The position numbers and the translations under genes are program-made. From the NCBI GenBank assembly GCA_013365365.1, contig JABVXU010000482.1, positions 1 through 40,447 on the forward strand: a stretch of 40,447 nucleotides of DNA. Direction: 5' to 3'. The stretch is from Cruorifilaria tuberocauda (taxonomy: Eukaryota; Nematoda; Chromadorea; Rhabditida; Onchocercidae). Of the stretch, positions 26,925-38,455 are shown piece by piece. The notes beneath the pieces were generated by a model. It was not told the origin of the DNA, did no database searches, and saw only the letters and a list, made by a program, of their open reading frames with translations. The number at the start of each line of letters is the position of its first letter. Position 1 is the stretch's first letter.

Positions 26925-28340
26925 CTATTCTTCGGCCAGTGAACGAATCAGTGAACCCCATACTTTTCGCTGTTTCTTAACATCGTCTGCGTTCAGTTGT
27001 GTGAAATCAACGCTCAATTCATCCCGTTTCAAACTCTAAAAATTGGCACAGCTGTAACTGATTAATTCTCAGGCAAAAATAGTGCTGTAGTAAAATGAAC
27101 AATCCACGAACGGATACGTTAAAACAATGCTTAGCAGTATATTAAACTTAATTTAGTCTTTAATTTCACTTCATACAATCTGATACTGGAAAAGGAACCC
27201 AACGTGCCATAAACTCGAGCTGGAAAATTTCTTTACCAACATAAGCGAATAACGTGTCATACACAAAGTTCTTAAATATTTATGATGTCACTGTTTGAAC
27301 CGGTAAAATCTTACAAATTCTAAGCAAACCTCAATATAGTGTCGAGTGAATTCAATGACAAACATCCCACAGTCCATGCCATTATACTGTTTTGTGGCTC
27401 GTTCGATGCGCGCATCTATTGGAAGCTCAAAATATTTTGCCAGCGTTTGAATCAACTGAAGAATGAAAAATAGGAAATACCCAAAGCTCAAGCAATATAT
27501 TTCGAAGAAAATATTTGAAACCAAAGCTTGCAAGAACCCAATTTTAAAAACGAAGTTTTCGCTTTATTTTTTCTACATGAGAGAAAAAAACCCAAAAACT
27601 GCTATACTGATAACTCAACAATTTCTAAAATCGATTTAATAGGTACTACAGGCAGGATGTAATATGCTTTCTTTCTTTTTTATCTAATTCTGCAATTTCA
27701 ACCTCCTCGTGTTACACAAGTTAATTTCTAGAAGCCTCCTTTCATAATTTCAAGAGATTTGTACCTTATCCGTCGGCTTTCGATTTGATGAATTGGTCCC
27801 CTGTGCGCTATCAATGATCAGAAAGTGAGGCCGAAGATATCTGCGACATATAAGCAATGACCAGTGACTTCCACCACTTCTTGATGGATCGTCATGATCA
27901 TTCACAACGAAAATAACATGCTCTTTTTCTTTAAGCGCAAGCTCATCAAGAAGCTCCATCGCTTCATTTGGTCTGGTTAATTTAATTAGCTGACACACTG
28001 CTGCATTTACAAATGTAATCTGAAATTAACACTAATTTCCCATTTTTTCTGTACCTTAATTCAGCGCGAACCGCTCGCACGCCGAGAACTTCTCCCATCA
28101 CTTCAACTTCAATATGTTGAAATTAAATATAGTTTTTTTCTTTTCTTGACGAATAAGAATGACGAGGTGCAAACAAACTTTGCTTTTCTTTGTCTCATCC
28201 AATGTTCTCTTGTGGAGATATTCAAATGCGAACGAGATAACAGGATCACTAAGCCATCGTCCATTTTCCAACGCTTTCAGATCAGCTTCATACAATACAG
28301 TATCACCAAACGACAAGACGCACCTTCCTGATTTCGCCAT
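26925..28340 (-). CDS. SENP8: Sentrin/NEDD8-specific protease (SENP8/NEDP1, Ulp1 C48 family)
   Basis: NEDP1 matures the NEDD8 precursor and removes NEDD8 from non-cullin targets. Four phase-0 exons (28179-28340, 27765-28019, 27330-27455, 26925-27035) give 217 residues, close to the 212 of the human enzyme. The N-terminal part has the recognition pattern W-L-S-D-P-V-I-S-F-A-F-E-Y at about 32-44. The catalytic triad is visible: His106 in GGSHWSLL, Asp124 in IIDSAQG and Cys168 in NGMDCGMF, with the oxyanion-hole Gln162 six residues before the Cys. The protein ends soon after the fold, so it lacks the long regulatory N-terminus of SUMO-specific SENPs. That and the length favour NEDD8 specificity over SUMO. 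It is third in the minus-strand tandem below TDP1 and the PPP-like gene. The start is the first ATG of the family-length frame; an upstream in-frame ATG near 28385 would add a poorly conserved leader. Confidence 0.9.
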
Positions 28341-29815
28341 ACTGCAAGATTTGAAACAATTTCCTTCAAGAAAGTCAATATGCACTCCCTAACTAGACCA
28401 ATTTCTTGAACTCTCTTCACATAACACTACAAAAAATCTTCTTCCCTAAATGTTTTGAAAAGATGACACTGCACACAGCAATACGAAACAGTCAAATGTC
28501 CTATATTATATAAAATTCCACCACGCAAGTTTAAATATTAAATAACTAATCCTTGAACCCATTCATATCGCAGCAAAAAATCTGATCTACTAAATCAAAT
28601 ATGCAACATTAAAATTAATGTAAGTATAAGAGTGAAATAACGGGTCTGGCATAGTAATTAGAATGGTTTGAATAACCATTAAACAATTTAGGTTTCGAAT
28701 ATCAAATATGTGACACAGCTACACAAGGACGCAAACCACACATAACGCAAATTTCCAATAATACTTAGATAACGTTATTTTGGATTATATCACAAGAAAA
28801 ACTACAATTCAAGTGGTACCACATCGTTTCGCCTTCTACAACTCCATTTCTCCATGTTAACAGAAACTTTCGAAATGCTACATATTTCTACCTCATCTGC
28901 AATATTTTTTTATACCTTGAAAGATAACATGTTGATATTACACAAATCCGAATTTAATGAGCCAACAGGAATAATTTATTCATCAAGCATTCAGGAAAAT
29001 AAGATGTATTAAATTTATTTACAGGTATACATTGACATATTACAAGGGAAATTGGAATAATTTAAGCAAATCTCTGCACTGAATGTATCAATCATAATAA
29101 TAAACACCGATTTCGTATATTACCACCATTTTAACAATCGTCAAGACCACTAGAGCTGCCCATATTCAATGCAACCGTGTTCCCAACAATGGTTACGCTT
29201 TACATCAACAATGATAACGCATTTAATTCAAGAAATGGCTTGTGTTAAGGTATAGCGTGCCTACTAGTGTTCAATAGTTAGGATTCAGGCTTTGTCGTGA
29301 TTGATGAGCAGTTCACCTAAAGATTTTTGATATATATATATATATATATATATATCGAATACGTATTTTTTAATATAAATTCGATTGGGTGTTGACACTC
29401 CCTGATATTACTGATCCCTCTCTCGATAAGTTGTCAACAGGGATTTATTTAAATTCCTTCTCGTCATTAAGAGACAAGGAATAGTGCCGTTTCCCCTTAG
29501 TCATGCGACAAAAGCTTTCCTAACAATTGAAGATTTTCAAAAATGCAAATGCAGATCATGATGTATGTATATATGATAAAGTCAATATGGCATTGATATG
29601 GTACTATTCACACAGCTCTTCCTAATTAACGCTACACTAAATTTTCATCAGATACGTCCACTTCTGATTTTAATAACACAAATTTTTGGTCAACAACAGA
29701 AACGGAAGCAAAAATTGCAAAATACAATCAAAAATACATAACCAAAATTTGATACCGATGTGAACTAGTCCTGCTTACGAAATATTGCGGAAGAAATAAT
29801 GTTGGCTTAAGCAAC
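28341..29815. other. Intergenic region between SENP8 and TDP1
   Basis: This spacer would contain the SENP8 promoter and TDP1 3' UTR. Beyond the TA microsatellite at 29331-29355, I see no gene or RNA. At 1.5 kb it is longer than typical intercistronic spacers in nematode operons. Confidence 0.55.
29331..29355. repeat. TA dinucleotide microsatellite
   Basis: An uninterrupted TA run of 25 bases. Confidence 0.9.
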
Positions 29816-32800
29816 TTACGGCCAGGTTTTGAGAAATACGTCTGGCTTCCGGTATGCCTTATCTATTATCCAGACACGGTCGTCGTCGGTATACTTTGTC
29901 AAGGGTAAATCATAAGGTAGCATATCCAAGGATTCAGAATCGGTGAATAACAAGCCAAATTCATACGATCGAATAGTTAATTGTGTCTTTTTTAATTGAT
30001 AATCACCCCAAGCCGCCTGAAAAAATTACATATCGTGCAATAATCTAACAAAAGACTGATTATGACACCTGTGATAGCTTAGAGTATCGTTCATGCGTCT
30101 TTTTCGATTAAAGGGTTTTTTTTTTCCTAAGATAAAAATAAGTGAGTAAATAGAATTGAACAGTACCTTAGAAAGATTGGCACTTGTAACAAGTAACCAA
30201 GATGGCTTTAAAGAGTTCTTAGCAAAAGCCGCATATGTCTTGATATGTGGCATAGCATGAGAACGCCCCAAATGATCACTGCGCCATTTGTGCATAAAAT
30301 TAAGCAAATATGGTTGTTTTACTGCTACACTATTATTGTATGGAAGTGAGGCACCTGCTTCGTATCCTTCATTAGAAGTACGAACGTCTTCTACGCATGG
30401 ATAGATAATTCGTAATTGTTCGCCATCTACAAAATTAGAAAACTTGATAAAACGAAAGTAAGTTTCACTTTAAAAAATTGAAAAACTCTCTACAACCAAA
30501 GTGGAACTAATTTTAAACAAACCTGTTTCTGCCCCACCAGAAAGACTGTTTAAAAACTGTCCCGTAAGCCAATATTGCGGTGCTGCTCCAAGACTACCAA
30601 GTGAGCTGAATTGAGCATGGTAAGTGAAATCATCCATCTTTACATCTCCGAACAATTCCTTCAGTATTACACGCAATCTTGGATGACCATATTTCGTTAA
30701 TTGAATGCCTAGAATTCATTTATTACAAACAATACCTGCGAATCAACATAAAAAGCAACATAAAAAATCACCATAAAGATCAAGCTGGATGACCAATATG
30801 GCAATAGAGTATCTTTCATTGAATATTACCTGCCATCACGTTTTCCTAAATCATAAGCGAAAGTAATCCGCTTCTTTGTCTGAAACTTGCACACAGGAAA
30901 TTTTGTAAATTGCCGAAATATGTATGTCAATTTGACCTAATATCTCACATTATTTCAAGACTCTAAGCTGATTATTAATTCGAATAATCTAATATATGTG
31001 ATTATTATGAAAGATGATGCAAAACTCAACACAAAAAATATGACCTTTATGAGCTCCTGGTACGGAGCAAACAACTCGTGCCTTGACATGAGAGAAATCA
31101 ATGTTAGCAACGCGATCTCTCCAATGTTCAATAAGACCCCAATCTTGACTTGTTTTATATTCGCTCAAATATTTTACTAAATCAGTCTGGAAATCTGATC
31201 CATTTTGGTTGGAATTCTCACTATCAGCCAACTGAAAATATTCAAAACATGTAAGTATTTTCCCAACACTTCCGACTGCAAATTCCGATTCCGATTTTAT
31301 TCATAACGTCATATCTCCAAACGGCAAAAGAAGTCCTATTTTATGACCATATGCATCACTTTTGAAAGTTACAGTGCCAGCCCTTAAATCACCTATTTTT
31401 ACTTCTTCTCTGAAATGAAAATAGGATATGACAGTTTTGAAACTGCGTACAAACGTATAACATCAACATCTTACTAACTTCAATTCCACTACAGTGATAG
31501 AATGCTTGAGTTTTGAAGTTCCAGTCATTTTCCAACAAGTTAGCAGTCCCAATGATAATATGCACTCTTCCAGCGCTGCTTTCAAAAATAGAAATTTTGG
31601 AATGATGCGTTCCGAATGGTATCATTAGTCGTGCTCGTCCAACACTGACGCTATTTGCTCCACACTTCTTTACTGCAGTTTTAGTCAATGTAAAGTCAGT
31701 TCCCATTCTTTCGCCTACAATTAATGTAATTGGTCCTTGTCGTAACCGGCCCGGATACTGCCTGCAAATGTTATGATATTTCAAAAACAAAACAAAATAA
31801 ACATAGCTTAACAAGTTTTAAAGCTGATACAAATCATAAAATGGCCAAGATATATTTCATATCTGCACATAAGTCTTGCAAACCGTGTAGTTAACACTAA
31901 TAACAGCGTATATGTCACCAGTGTATATGGTAGGTTTTTGTTATTTCGAAAAGGAATTAAAAACTGATAAGAAACTTTTTTTTGAATTTGCAAGATGGGA
32001 ATCTTGCATTATTAATTAAGCAATAAAACGTTAGAGAATGAGGGATATTAAAAGTTAGATGAAATATCTAGAACCACATATGAAGCAGACCATAACAAGC
32101 CATAATTTGGGACTAATCAATTTGGCATTAGGGTTGATAAAATTATTAATATCTATGCAGCTGCTTTTTAATTTATGCAAATAATCATAATATATCACAG
32201 AAACACACCTTTATTTTATACATTGATATCTAACGTCAATAGCACAAAAATTTAACAAGAATATCCAAAACCCACTCATATAAGCGAAAGGATAAATACA
32301 GTTTATTTACAAAAGATCTCCGTAATAATCTCTTCGAGAATGAAAGATGATACATGTCCCACGCACTACCAGTATTGAAGTACTTACGCAAGCAGCCAAC
32401 GAAGATCGATCATGAAATTGAAATGGATTGATGCTACGGGTGAGATAAGTTCCAACAATTCCGCAAACGAAAAAGCATTGGTATTGAACTGTTCCTCTAG
32501 ACCTACAACCTGAAAACGAATGGTAGCAGTGACGTTTCAACTATGGACGAAACAGATGAAATGTTCATTGGTTTACCATATAAACCGGTTCAACGTCCTC
32601 CCATCACCTCATCCCTTTGTTTCCCTCACCCTCCTTCCCATTCTTCAATCTCCAGCTGCGAACATGTTTTTTGGCAAGTTCTTCTCTGACAACACGTTTT
32701 ATAGTTAGTTGAGAATAGAGATACAAAGCCAGGAGAATACCAACAAGCTTAAACAGTTCTGATATAAAACTAACCTTGTTGAAATATAGTCTATCTGTCA

Positions 32801-32891
32801 AATAATTTTGTCGCACACGTTTCCCTTCGGATCCATGATCACCAGATTCTTTATCCACACATGCCGACGTCTCCACTGCTCCCCGTTTCAT
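29816..32891 (-). CDS. TDP1: Tyrosyl-DNA phosphodiesterase 1
   Basis: TDP1 hydrolyses the 3'-phosphotyrosyl bond between DNA and stalled topoisomerase I. Seven exons in phase (32775-32891, 32388-32509, 31479-31761, 31045-31231, 30523-30708, 30167-30426, 29816-30016) give 451 residues, shorter than human TDP1 (608) mainly because the disordered N-terminus is nearly absent. Both HKN motifs of this phospholipase D superfamily enzyme are intact: H133-x-K135 in FGTHHSKIS with N154 in TANLLENDW, and H359-x-K361 in SHAMPHIKTY with N382 in TSANLSK. FSSLGSLG, the human FSSVGSLG motif, is near 245. Residues 1-39 contain a Lys/Arg patch (GKRVRQ) that could act in nuclear import. The stop TAA lies within CCGTAAGT, a near-perfect splice donor, so a longer spliced C-terminus cannot be excluded, but ending in TWP parallels the human end. 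A TTTTAG acceptor sits two bases before the ATG. Confidence 0.93.
30830..30879 (-). other. 50-base exon-like segment inside a TDP1 intron
   Basis: On the minus strand a GTTTCAG acceptor and a GCAG|GTAATA donor enclose 50 bases. They sit in the intron between TDP1 exons 4 and 5. Flanking exons join directly in phase 1 and give the expected protein. Including the segment would shift the frame and hit TGA within it. This is the pattern of a poison exon, but decoy splice sites are also possible. Confidence 0.35.
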
Positions 32892-32900
32892 CTCTAAAAC
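32892..32900 (-). promoter_or_regulatory. Probable trans-splice acceptor of TDP1
   Basis: The minus strand reads GTTTTAG, then AG, then the ATG. An acceptor two bases ahead of the start fits spliced-leader addition, with a 5' UTR made up almost wholly of the leader. This is inference from position only. Confidence 0.45.
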
Positions 32901-34065
32901 ATTGTCACACCTTAACTTTCATATACAAAAAAACAAATCAAATAGAAAGCTATCAAATTCCACCCTTTCCCGCCAGACTTAACTGATCTTCCCCTACGTC
33001 AACTATATAATAAAAGTAGCAACAGTTGCAGGTTCAAAGGGCAGTAATTCAAGATTTAACGCGGCTTCACGGGTTAGCTATTTGTTTACAACCTTAAGTG
33101 GGTTGTTTAGACTCGTGCCACTTCAGATAAATAGCACTGATTGCACTTGTAATCAGCAACAATTCGTATTATGAAGGACTGTGTTCAAACTCAGGATCGA
33201 AAAGGCTGAAATTTTAAATTAGCTCAAAATTGCAATTATTCCAAAATTTTAAAATTGAATTTGAAGTCCATTTTAGATCTGCTTATTACACGGATATGAT
33301 ACATCGAGCATAATGTTGAGTAACTGGTAAGATTTTGAATGGCACTCATGAACGCCATTCAAATTATTACTGTACAATTGCTTGATAGTTTGGTAAACTA
33401 AGGTGTTCCAGCAATATGCTACCTCCACCTGGCCTGAAGTAAGGAAAATTTTCATCTGATTAATTTATTTTTTTAACTTAATTTTTTGCCTTGATGGATT
33501 AGTAAGATTCTTCAGATAAATTATAACATTAGTAAAATACAAAATCAGTGACAGTTATGGAAAATTAACGATTTCTAGAAAGGAAATTAACGATTTCTAG
33601 GAGGGATTTTCGAAAAGGTTCGGATAGCTTAACCATGACCAAAATGAAACCAAATTTTTATTTTCCAGGTGTCATCAACAGCGATTTCTACTCTTCAAAT
33701 CGCTAAATAGAATTTTAATACGATGAACTACTTCGCCTTCAGTTACCAAACTCCATAATAAATTTGTAGCACTCTTCCGACCGAAAATAATTCATTCAAA
33801 TGAAATATTTAAGTAAAAAAAAAAAAAACCAGAAAAAGCAGCCAAGCGCACACAGAAGCAAATGACGAAATAACAACAAAATTGAAATGATTGAATAGAA
33901 ATACATTCAAATTATGCAAATATAATTGTATTATTTGAATCTTCCAACGATGAAAATGCAAATTTTTATCAATAATTCGGTGTTTCGTTGTCGTATCCAT
34001 CACTGCATGGTTTTCATGTAATTGATATGGTAGGATGAGTACCACTGAAAGAGCTTAACATACTT
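32901..34065. other. Spacer between TDP1 and the PPP-like gene
   Basis: No gene was recognised. It contains a 22-bp tandem duplication (33562-33600) and a 46-base segment (33517-33562) matching the last intron of the PPP-like gene at 37 of 46 positions. There is also a poly(A) run near 33816. The TDP1 promoter probably lies near 32.9-33.1 kb, where GC is higher. Confidence 0.5.
33562..33600. repeat. Short tandem duplication, period 22
   Basis: The 17-base word AAATTAACGATTTCTAG occurs at 33562-33578 and again at 33584-33600, identical in both copies. Confidence 0.8.
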
Positions 34066-36952
34066 TTAGAACCTGATACCTTCATCTTCAGCGCCTATTC
34101 TTGTCGGTCTACGCTGAAAATAAAAAATGAGATTTTTTCGGGAAAATTATAGCATTAACAGAATACGAAATCAGTGATAATGATAGAAACCTACACGCCA
34201 GTTCCTAAAACAACGAAATAAATGATGCCAAAATGCTTGAACTCGTTGTATCCATGCTATGCTCTCTTCTTCCTGCACTAATTCATCGCTTTCCGTCATA
34301 ATGATATCCAGTAGTCTCGAATTATATGCCGAAAACGGTTTTGGGTCATAAAGATGATGAGAATCCGGATACATCTGTTGTGAAGAATGATATTGGAATT
34401 TAATGTGAAATTATTTACATTGATCTTGATTCTATTCACGAATTTTGGAAATCTGTGAAAAACATTAGTTGGTTATCTATTGAAAATGAAGTACATCGTC
34501 TTAGCAAATAAGTAAAAAAAAATATTTTAATGAAAAGCAAGGATGATATGAAAAAGATGGATCAACATTGAAATTTGGGATTCGAAACTCACCGTTTTCA
34601 TGAATTGTTGATATTCATCATCATCATCATCCTTGACAAGTACCCGAAAAGTTCCACCCTTAGTACGATGGCCATCTTCGAGAAATAGTAAATCGTAGAA
34701 AGATGGAAAAATTTCAGCGCTTCGTCGAATTCGGTTTTCCTCATGAGACGGATTCATTGGATTAGATTTATACAGGTTATCGTGCAGAAGGAAAATATTA
34801 TCTTCTTGCGCCCAGCCGTACGCAAACTTTTTGATCCAGGCATCCATGTCACGATGCGTATAAAAACGAGCTCTTAAAGAGAAATTAAGCTTCATATATT
34901 AATGAATTTCTGAAACATTAGTATTTAAGAAAGATCATAAAAAGTTGATGCAAATTTTTAGAGATAAAAGTTGAAAAAAACTGCCAGCGCTCAATAATTA
35001 CAATTTTGAAATATTTATACATTTCATGTAAATAAAATTTAGAATGTATTAAATCATGTGCCTTGTCAAATTGATAGCTGCAAGCCGAATTTAGTAAAAA
35101 GTGGATCTAAAATTTGAAATATTTATCTAATAAATATTTTTTAATAAAGCCATAAAAACCTTAAATCGAAATAACTTGGTAGAATATCTATGCACCACTT
35201 GCAAAGTTCAGATCTTGATCTTTTTGTAAAATTTGCTTCAAAGCTTCTTCCTAATTTACTCATAATTTGACGATAGGTTACCATCATTGTATCCTTATGA
35301 TTTTCACGCTGATATACTTCTTCAATAGCGTGACAATCATAACTACAAACGAGATGAATAACTGAACCTAAATTTGAAACAAGAGTTAATTTTATAATGA
35401 ATAGAAAATGTTTCATAATAGGCAGAAATTTTTCAAAAAGGAAAAACACGGATAACTCACAAGAACTAACATGTGGATCTGGTGAGGTAACAACAGTGTA
35501 ACAGGTATCATCTTTGAAATCTCGAATAACACCAGTCGGTAATATAAAATGCGTGTGAGTATCAATTTTTTCGTCAGTTCTTATTAGTGTCTTTAGTTTC
35601 AGTACACTCAATACTGATTGAAGACCTTTTTTGTTAAACATATAGCTTACGCCTGATCTTGATGGTTCAAATGGTCTGAAATGTTCATCGATTCTTTTTT
35701 TTTTGCATTCATGAAATTTATTTCAATATCTTGTCAAATAATAAGTTAAATACTACCTTTTTCCCACATTATTTGGTTGAGCATGAAGGATATCTGCCAT
35801 CAAACATGCCTCCAGAAATCTCATTTTCTTCGCATAGGTAGGTCGAGGAATGTTACGAATATTATCAAGACACGTCATCCACTGACTTACACCGCCACTG
35901 CAGCATAGATAACGTTCTAAAATGGGTAGGTGGTAAGATTACTCATTATAATATCTCATTGATGAATATCAGTTGATAACAAAAAAAATTTCTTTACAAG
36001 AGTCTTTCAATTGTATATATTTCTAAAACAAGTATACCTGAAACAACTGCTGCAATGGGCATGATGTCGAACATTTGATTGAATAGGAAATACATCTTTG
36101 GTTCTGAAGGAAATTGGGACTGACACTGAATTAGTACAAGTTAATTTAAAATTACATCGTTAATTTTTTTAAAATATATTAGGAAATGCATTGCACTAAC
36201 TGATAAGAGTCTGATTCAAATTCAATATATTTTAGCCACTAAGTTTTTTTAGAAACATGAAAAATTAATTCAGGAGGGCTGAGAAGTTTTACCTACATGT
36301 TCATGAAATACTTCCTTACAAGCAAAAGAATTAACAATCAAATGCTTTTTATAAATTAAATAAAAGAAGGCAAATAAAAGATAACTGGAAAACCATGAAA
36401 TAATTTTTGATAATGCCAAGGTAATGCAGTGATCGCACGACATAACATGATAAGTTGAATTTTTGGAAGTTTCAAAGAAATTCATATAAACACTATTATT
36501 TATCACTGATTAGAAATCGAACGCTGTATACAGCTACAGTTTAATAAGCAGATGAATTAAACATTATAGGATTAGATTCCCCAGATTGGGCATCTTTGAT
36601 AATGAAGAAACAAATGAGACTTGGTTAATTTCTCATAAAAAGAGTTTTACTGTGTTGAACTTGATAATTGATAATCAGTTAAGAACTTTTATCATTAAGT
36701 GCACAAGTACAATAACGGTTGAACCATACTTTTCAACAAAAGAGAAGATAATATTTTTACCAATTCAGTAAAACGTTGTCGATGGCTTGTTGATGGCATA
36801 TCACTTGTTGCTGGTATATCACAAGTGTTGATCGCTTCTATTGTCTCATGATTGCTGCGCAAAAGAATCACGTCTGTTGGCCAGCGAAGTTTCATTAGTA
36901 CCAGCAGTATGATTATTTCAATTTGTTGTTTTCCACAACCAACATAGCCACC

Positions 36953-36990
<38 letters not shown>

Positions 36991-37702
36991 TTTCTTTTTT
37001 CTCTCTCTAAATGATACTTAAGTTAGTACTACTTGGATCGTACCACTATATTGTAGAAATTTTAATTCTTTTAAATACGATATTTAGCTTAATAGATGAT
37101 GAAATATTAATGGAATAAAGCTCACGAGATTTATTGGCCTAACAGAATGTACTGTCATTTTGACAATTAACACAATATCAATATATGATTACTAGAAGGA
37201 ACTGAAGAAGTAATAGTTACTACAACTATTTGATAATAATTAAGCTGAATGCTTTTCTACAAGGATCTTGAAATTAGAAAAGAAATTTGTTACTGACCAA
37301 GAAATAAATAGCGTTTTATCGGAGGCAATCCAAATTTATCAAACGCTCGTAAGAGTGAATGAATGCTACCGCTTAAATTACCGATTATAATCACGCCATC
37401 ATTTGTTAAATTAAATTCTATCAAAATTGGCTCTTCAAAGAATAAATCTGCTCCATAATGTAGAATCTGGAAAGTTAAAACATTTAAAATTCTAAAAATG
37501 TAAATTATATCCACAGCTTTAGGTTTTAAACTAAGAAGATATTTTGCTATAAAAAAATAATGTTGAACAAACAAACCTCAATAATTTCGGAAGCCGAAAA
37601 ACGCTTCTGGATGGGTATATCAGTGTTGATGCAGTTTATCAGAACAGTGATGTATGTCTCAAGCCGAGTTTGAGTAAGTTTAGTCTCACACCTGTGTACC
37701 AT
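34066..37702 (-). CDS. PPP-family pseudophosphatase with a long C-terminal extension
   Basis: The fold is that of PP1/PP2A-type Ser/Thr phosphatases but the catalytic centre is destroyed. Ten exons in phase give 554 residues: 37577-37702, 37298-37466, 36761-36951, 36038-36125, 35757-35916, 35461-35675, 35160-35367, 34593-34872, 34195-34374 and 34066-34113. Family landmarks align in order. GDIHGQ reads GNLSGS (71-76). GDYVDRG reads GGYVGCG (99-105). LLRGNHE reads LLRSNHE (128-134), the only near-intact motif. HGGLSP reads SGGVSQ (198-203). RGVSF reads SGVSY (252-256). SAPNYC reads TSPDP. The metal ligands Asp, His, Asp, His and the Arg pair are thus lost; only Asn-His of NHE remain. About 220 residues follow the PPP core, with a run of five Asp and a basic end (NWRRRPTR), matching nothing I know. 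Clean splicing and frame argue for a functional scaffold or decoy, not a dead gene. The ATG is preceded in frame by TGA. Confidence 0.82.
36957..36985. repeat. TA microsatellite next to a splice acceptor
   Basis: A TA run of 29 bases lies in intron 2 of the PPP-like gene. It starts five bases from the acceptor of exon 3 (minus-strand reading ACATAG|GT), so it takes the place of the usual pyrimidine-rich 3' intron end. Confidence 0.88.
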
Positions 37703-38455
37703 TCACAGTATTTCCTGGCTCTTGTCTTCTCAGTTAAATCAAGTAATTACAAAAACTAAAACCAGCACGAACGAATTCACAACAAACATACAATGATTAC
37801 AAATCAATGAAAGCTCTTGGTAAATAAGTGCACTTTCTAGATTCTTTGCGCTTTAATTCGGGTTGCAATCACATATATCGCTTTGAGCGCGAAAACTCCC
37901 CCCCCTCTTCCCCCACATTTATGCTCTATCGTACTTAGAAGAGGTAAAATAAATACCCTTATTTGCAACCAAATTTAAAAATCTAAAAAATAGAAATATT
38001 GCTTGTGATATTTTAGAAGAACGAGTGCTCTTCTCTCCATTAATAAATTCTTATATCATTTCCAAAAAGAAAAAAAATTTATTGCTTTTTTTAAAAGGTG
38101 GAGTGTGATAAATAACTAGTGCTAGGTGTTTTTTTATTTAGCAAAAAATTTTTTTCTACAAATCTTATTAATACAAGCTTTAAAATAATATAAAATTAAT
38201 AAAAAGTGATATATACCCGAGCATTTAATTGAGCAAAGCAACACATCAAAATTTCAACAAGATACCACTTCATAGACAATCTTCAGAGTACAGTTACGAA
38301 GAGTAGCAAATATATACAAAATTACCAACAATCGGCGATACAAGCAGGAAAAAGCAATATAAGACCAGAAAACATGTGAGAAGTAAGGGAAATGAATTAA
38401 AAAAAATTAAGATGACTAAAATTGGATAATCACATCAGAAAAGCATTTCTAACTT
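37703..38455. other. Spacer between BTAF1 and the PPP-like gene, with a C-rich tract
   Basis: This 750-base gap holds no gene that I can see. At 37897-37914 the plus strand has a pyrimidine tract that is almost all C, unusual in such AT-rich DNA (G-rich on the transcribed strand). It may mark the promoter area of the minus-strand PPP-like gene. Confidence 0.5.

Noticed and set aside
31290..31410. Open minus-strand stretch in TDP1 intron 3 after a TTTCAG, looking like an extra exon
   Set aside because: The flanking exons join in phase 0 without it and give a normal TDP1 sequence. In phase 0 the stretch hits TGA within seven codons, and it has no matching donor.
26925..38455. SENP8, TDP1 and the PPP-like gene as one operon with BTAF1
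   Set aside because: All are on the minus strand, but spacers of 0.75-1.5 kb exceed the tight gaps of classical nematode operons, and TDP1 has an acceptor at its own ATG. SL2-type reads would be needed to revive the idea.
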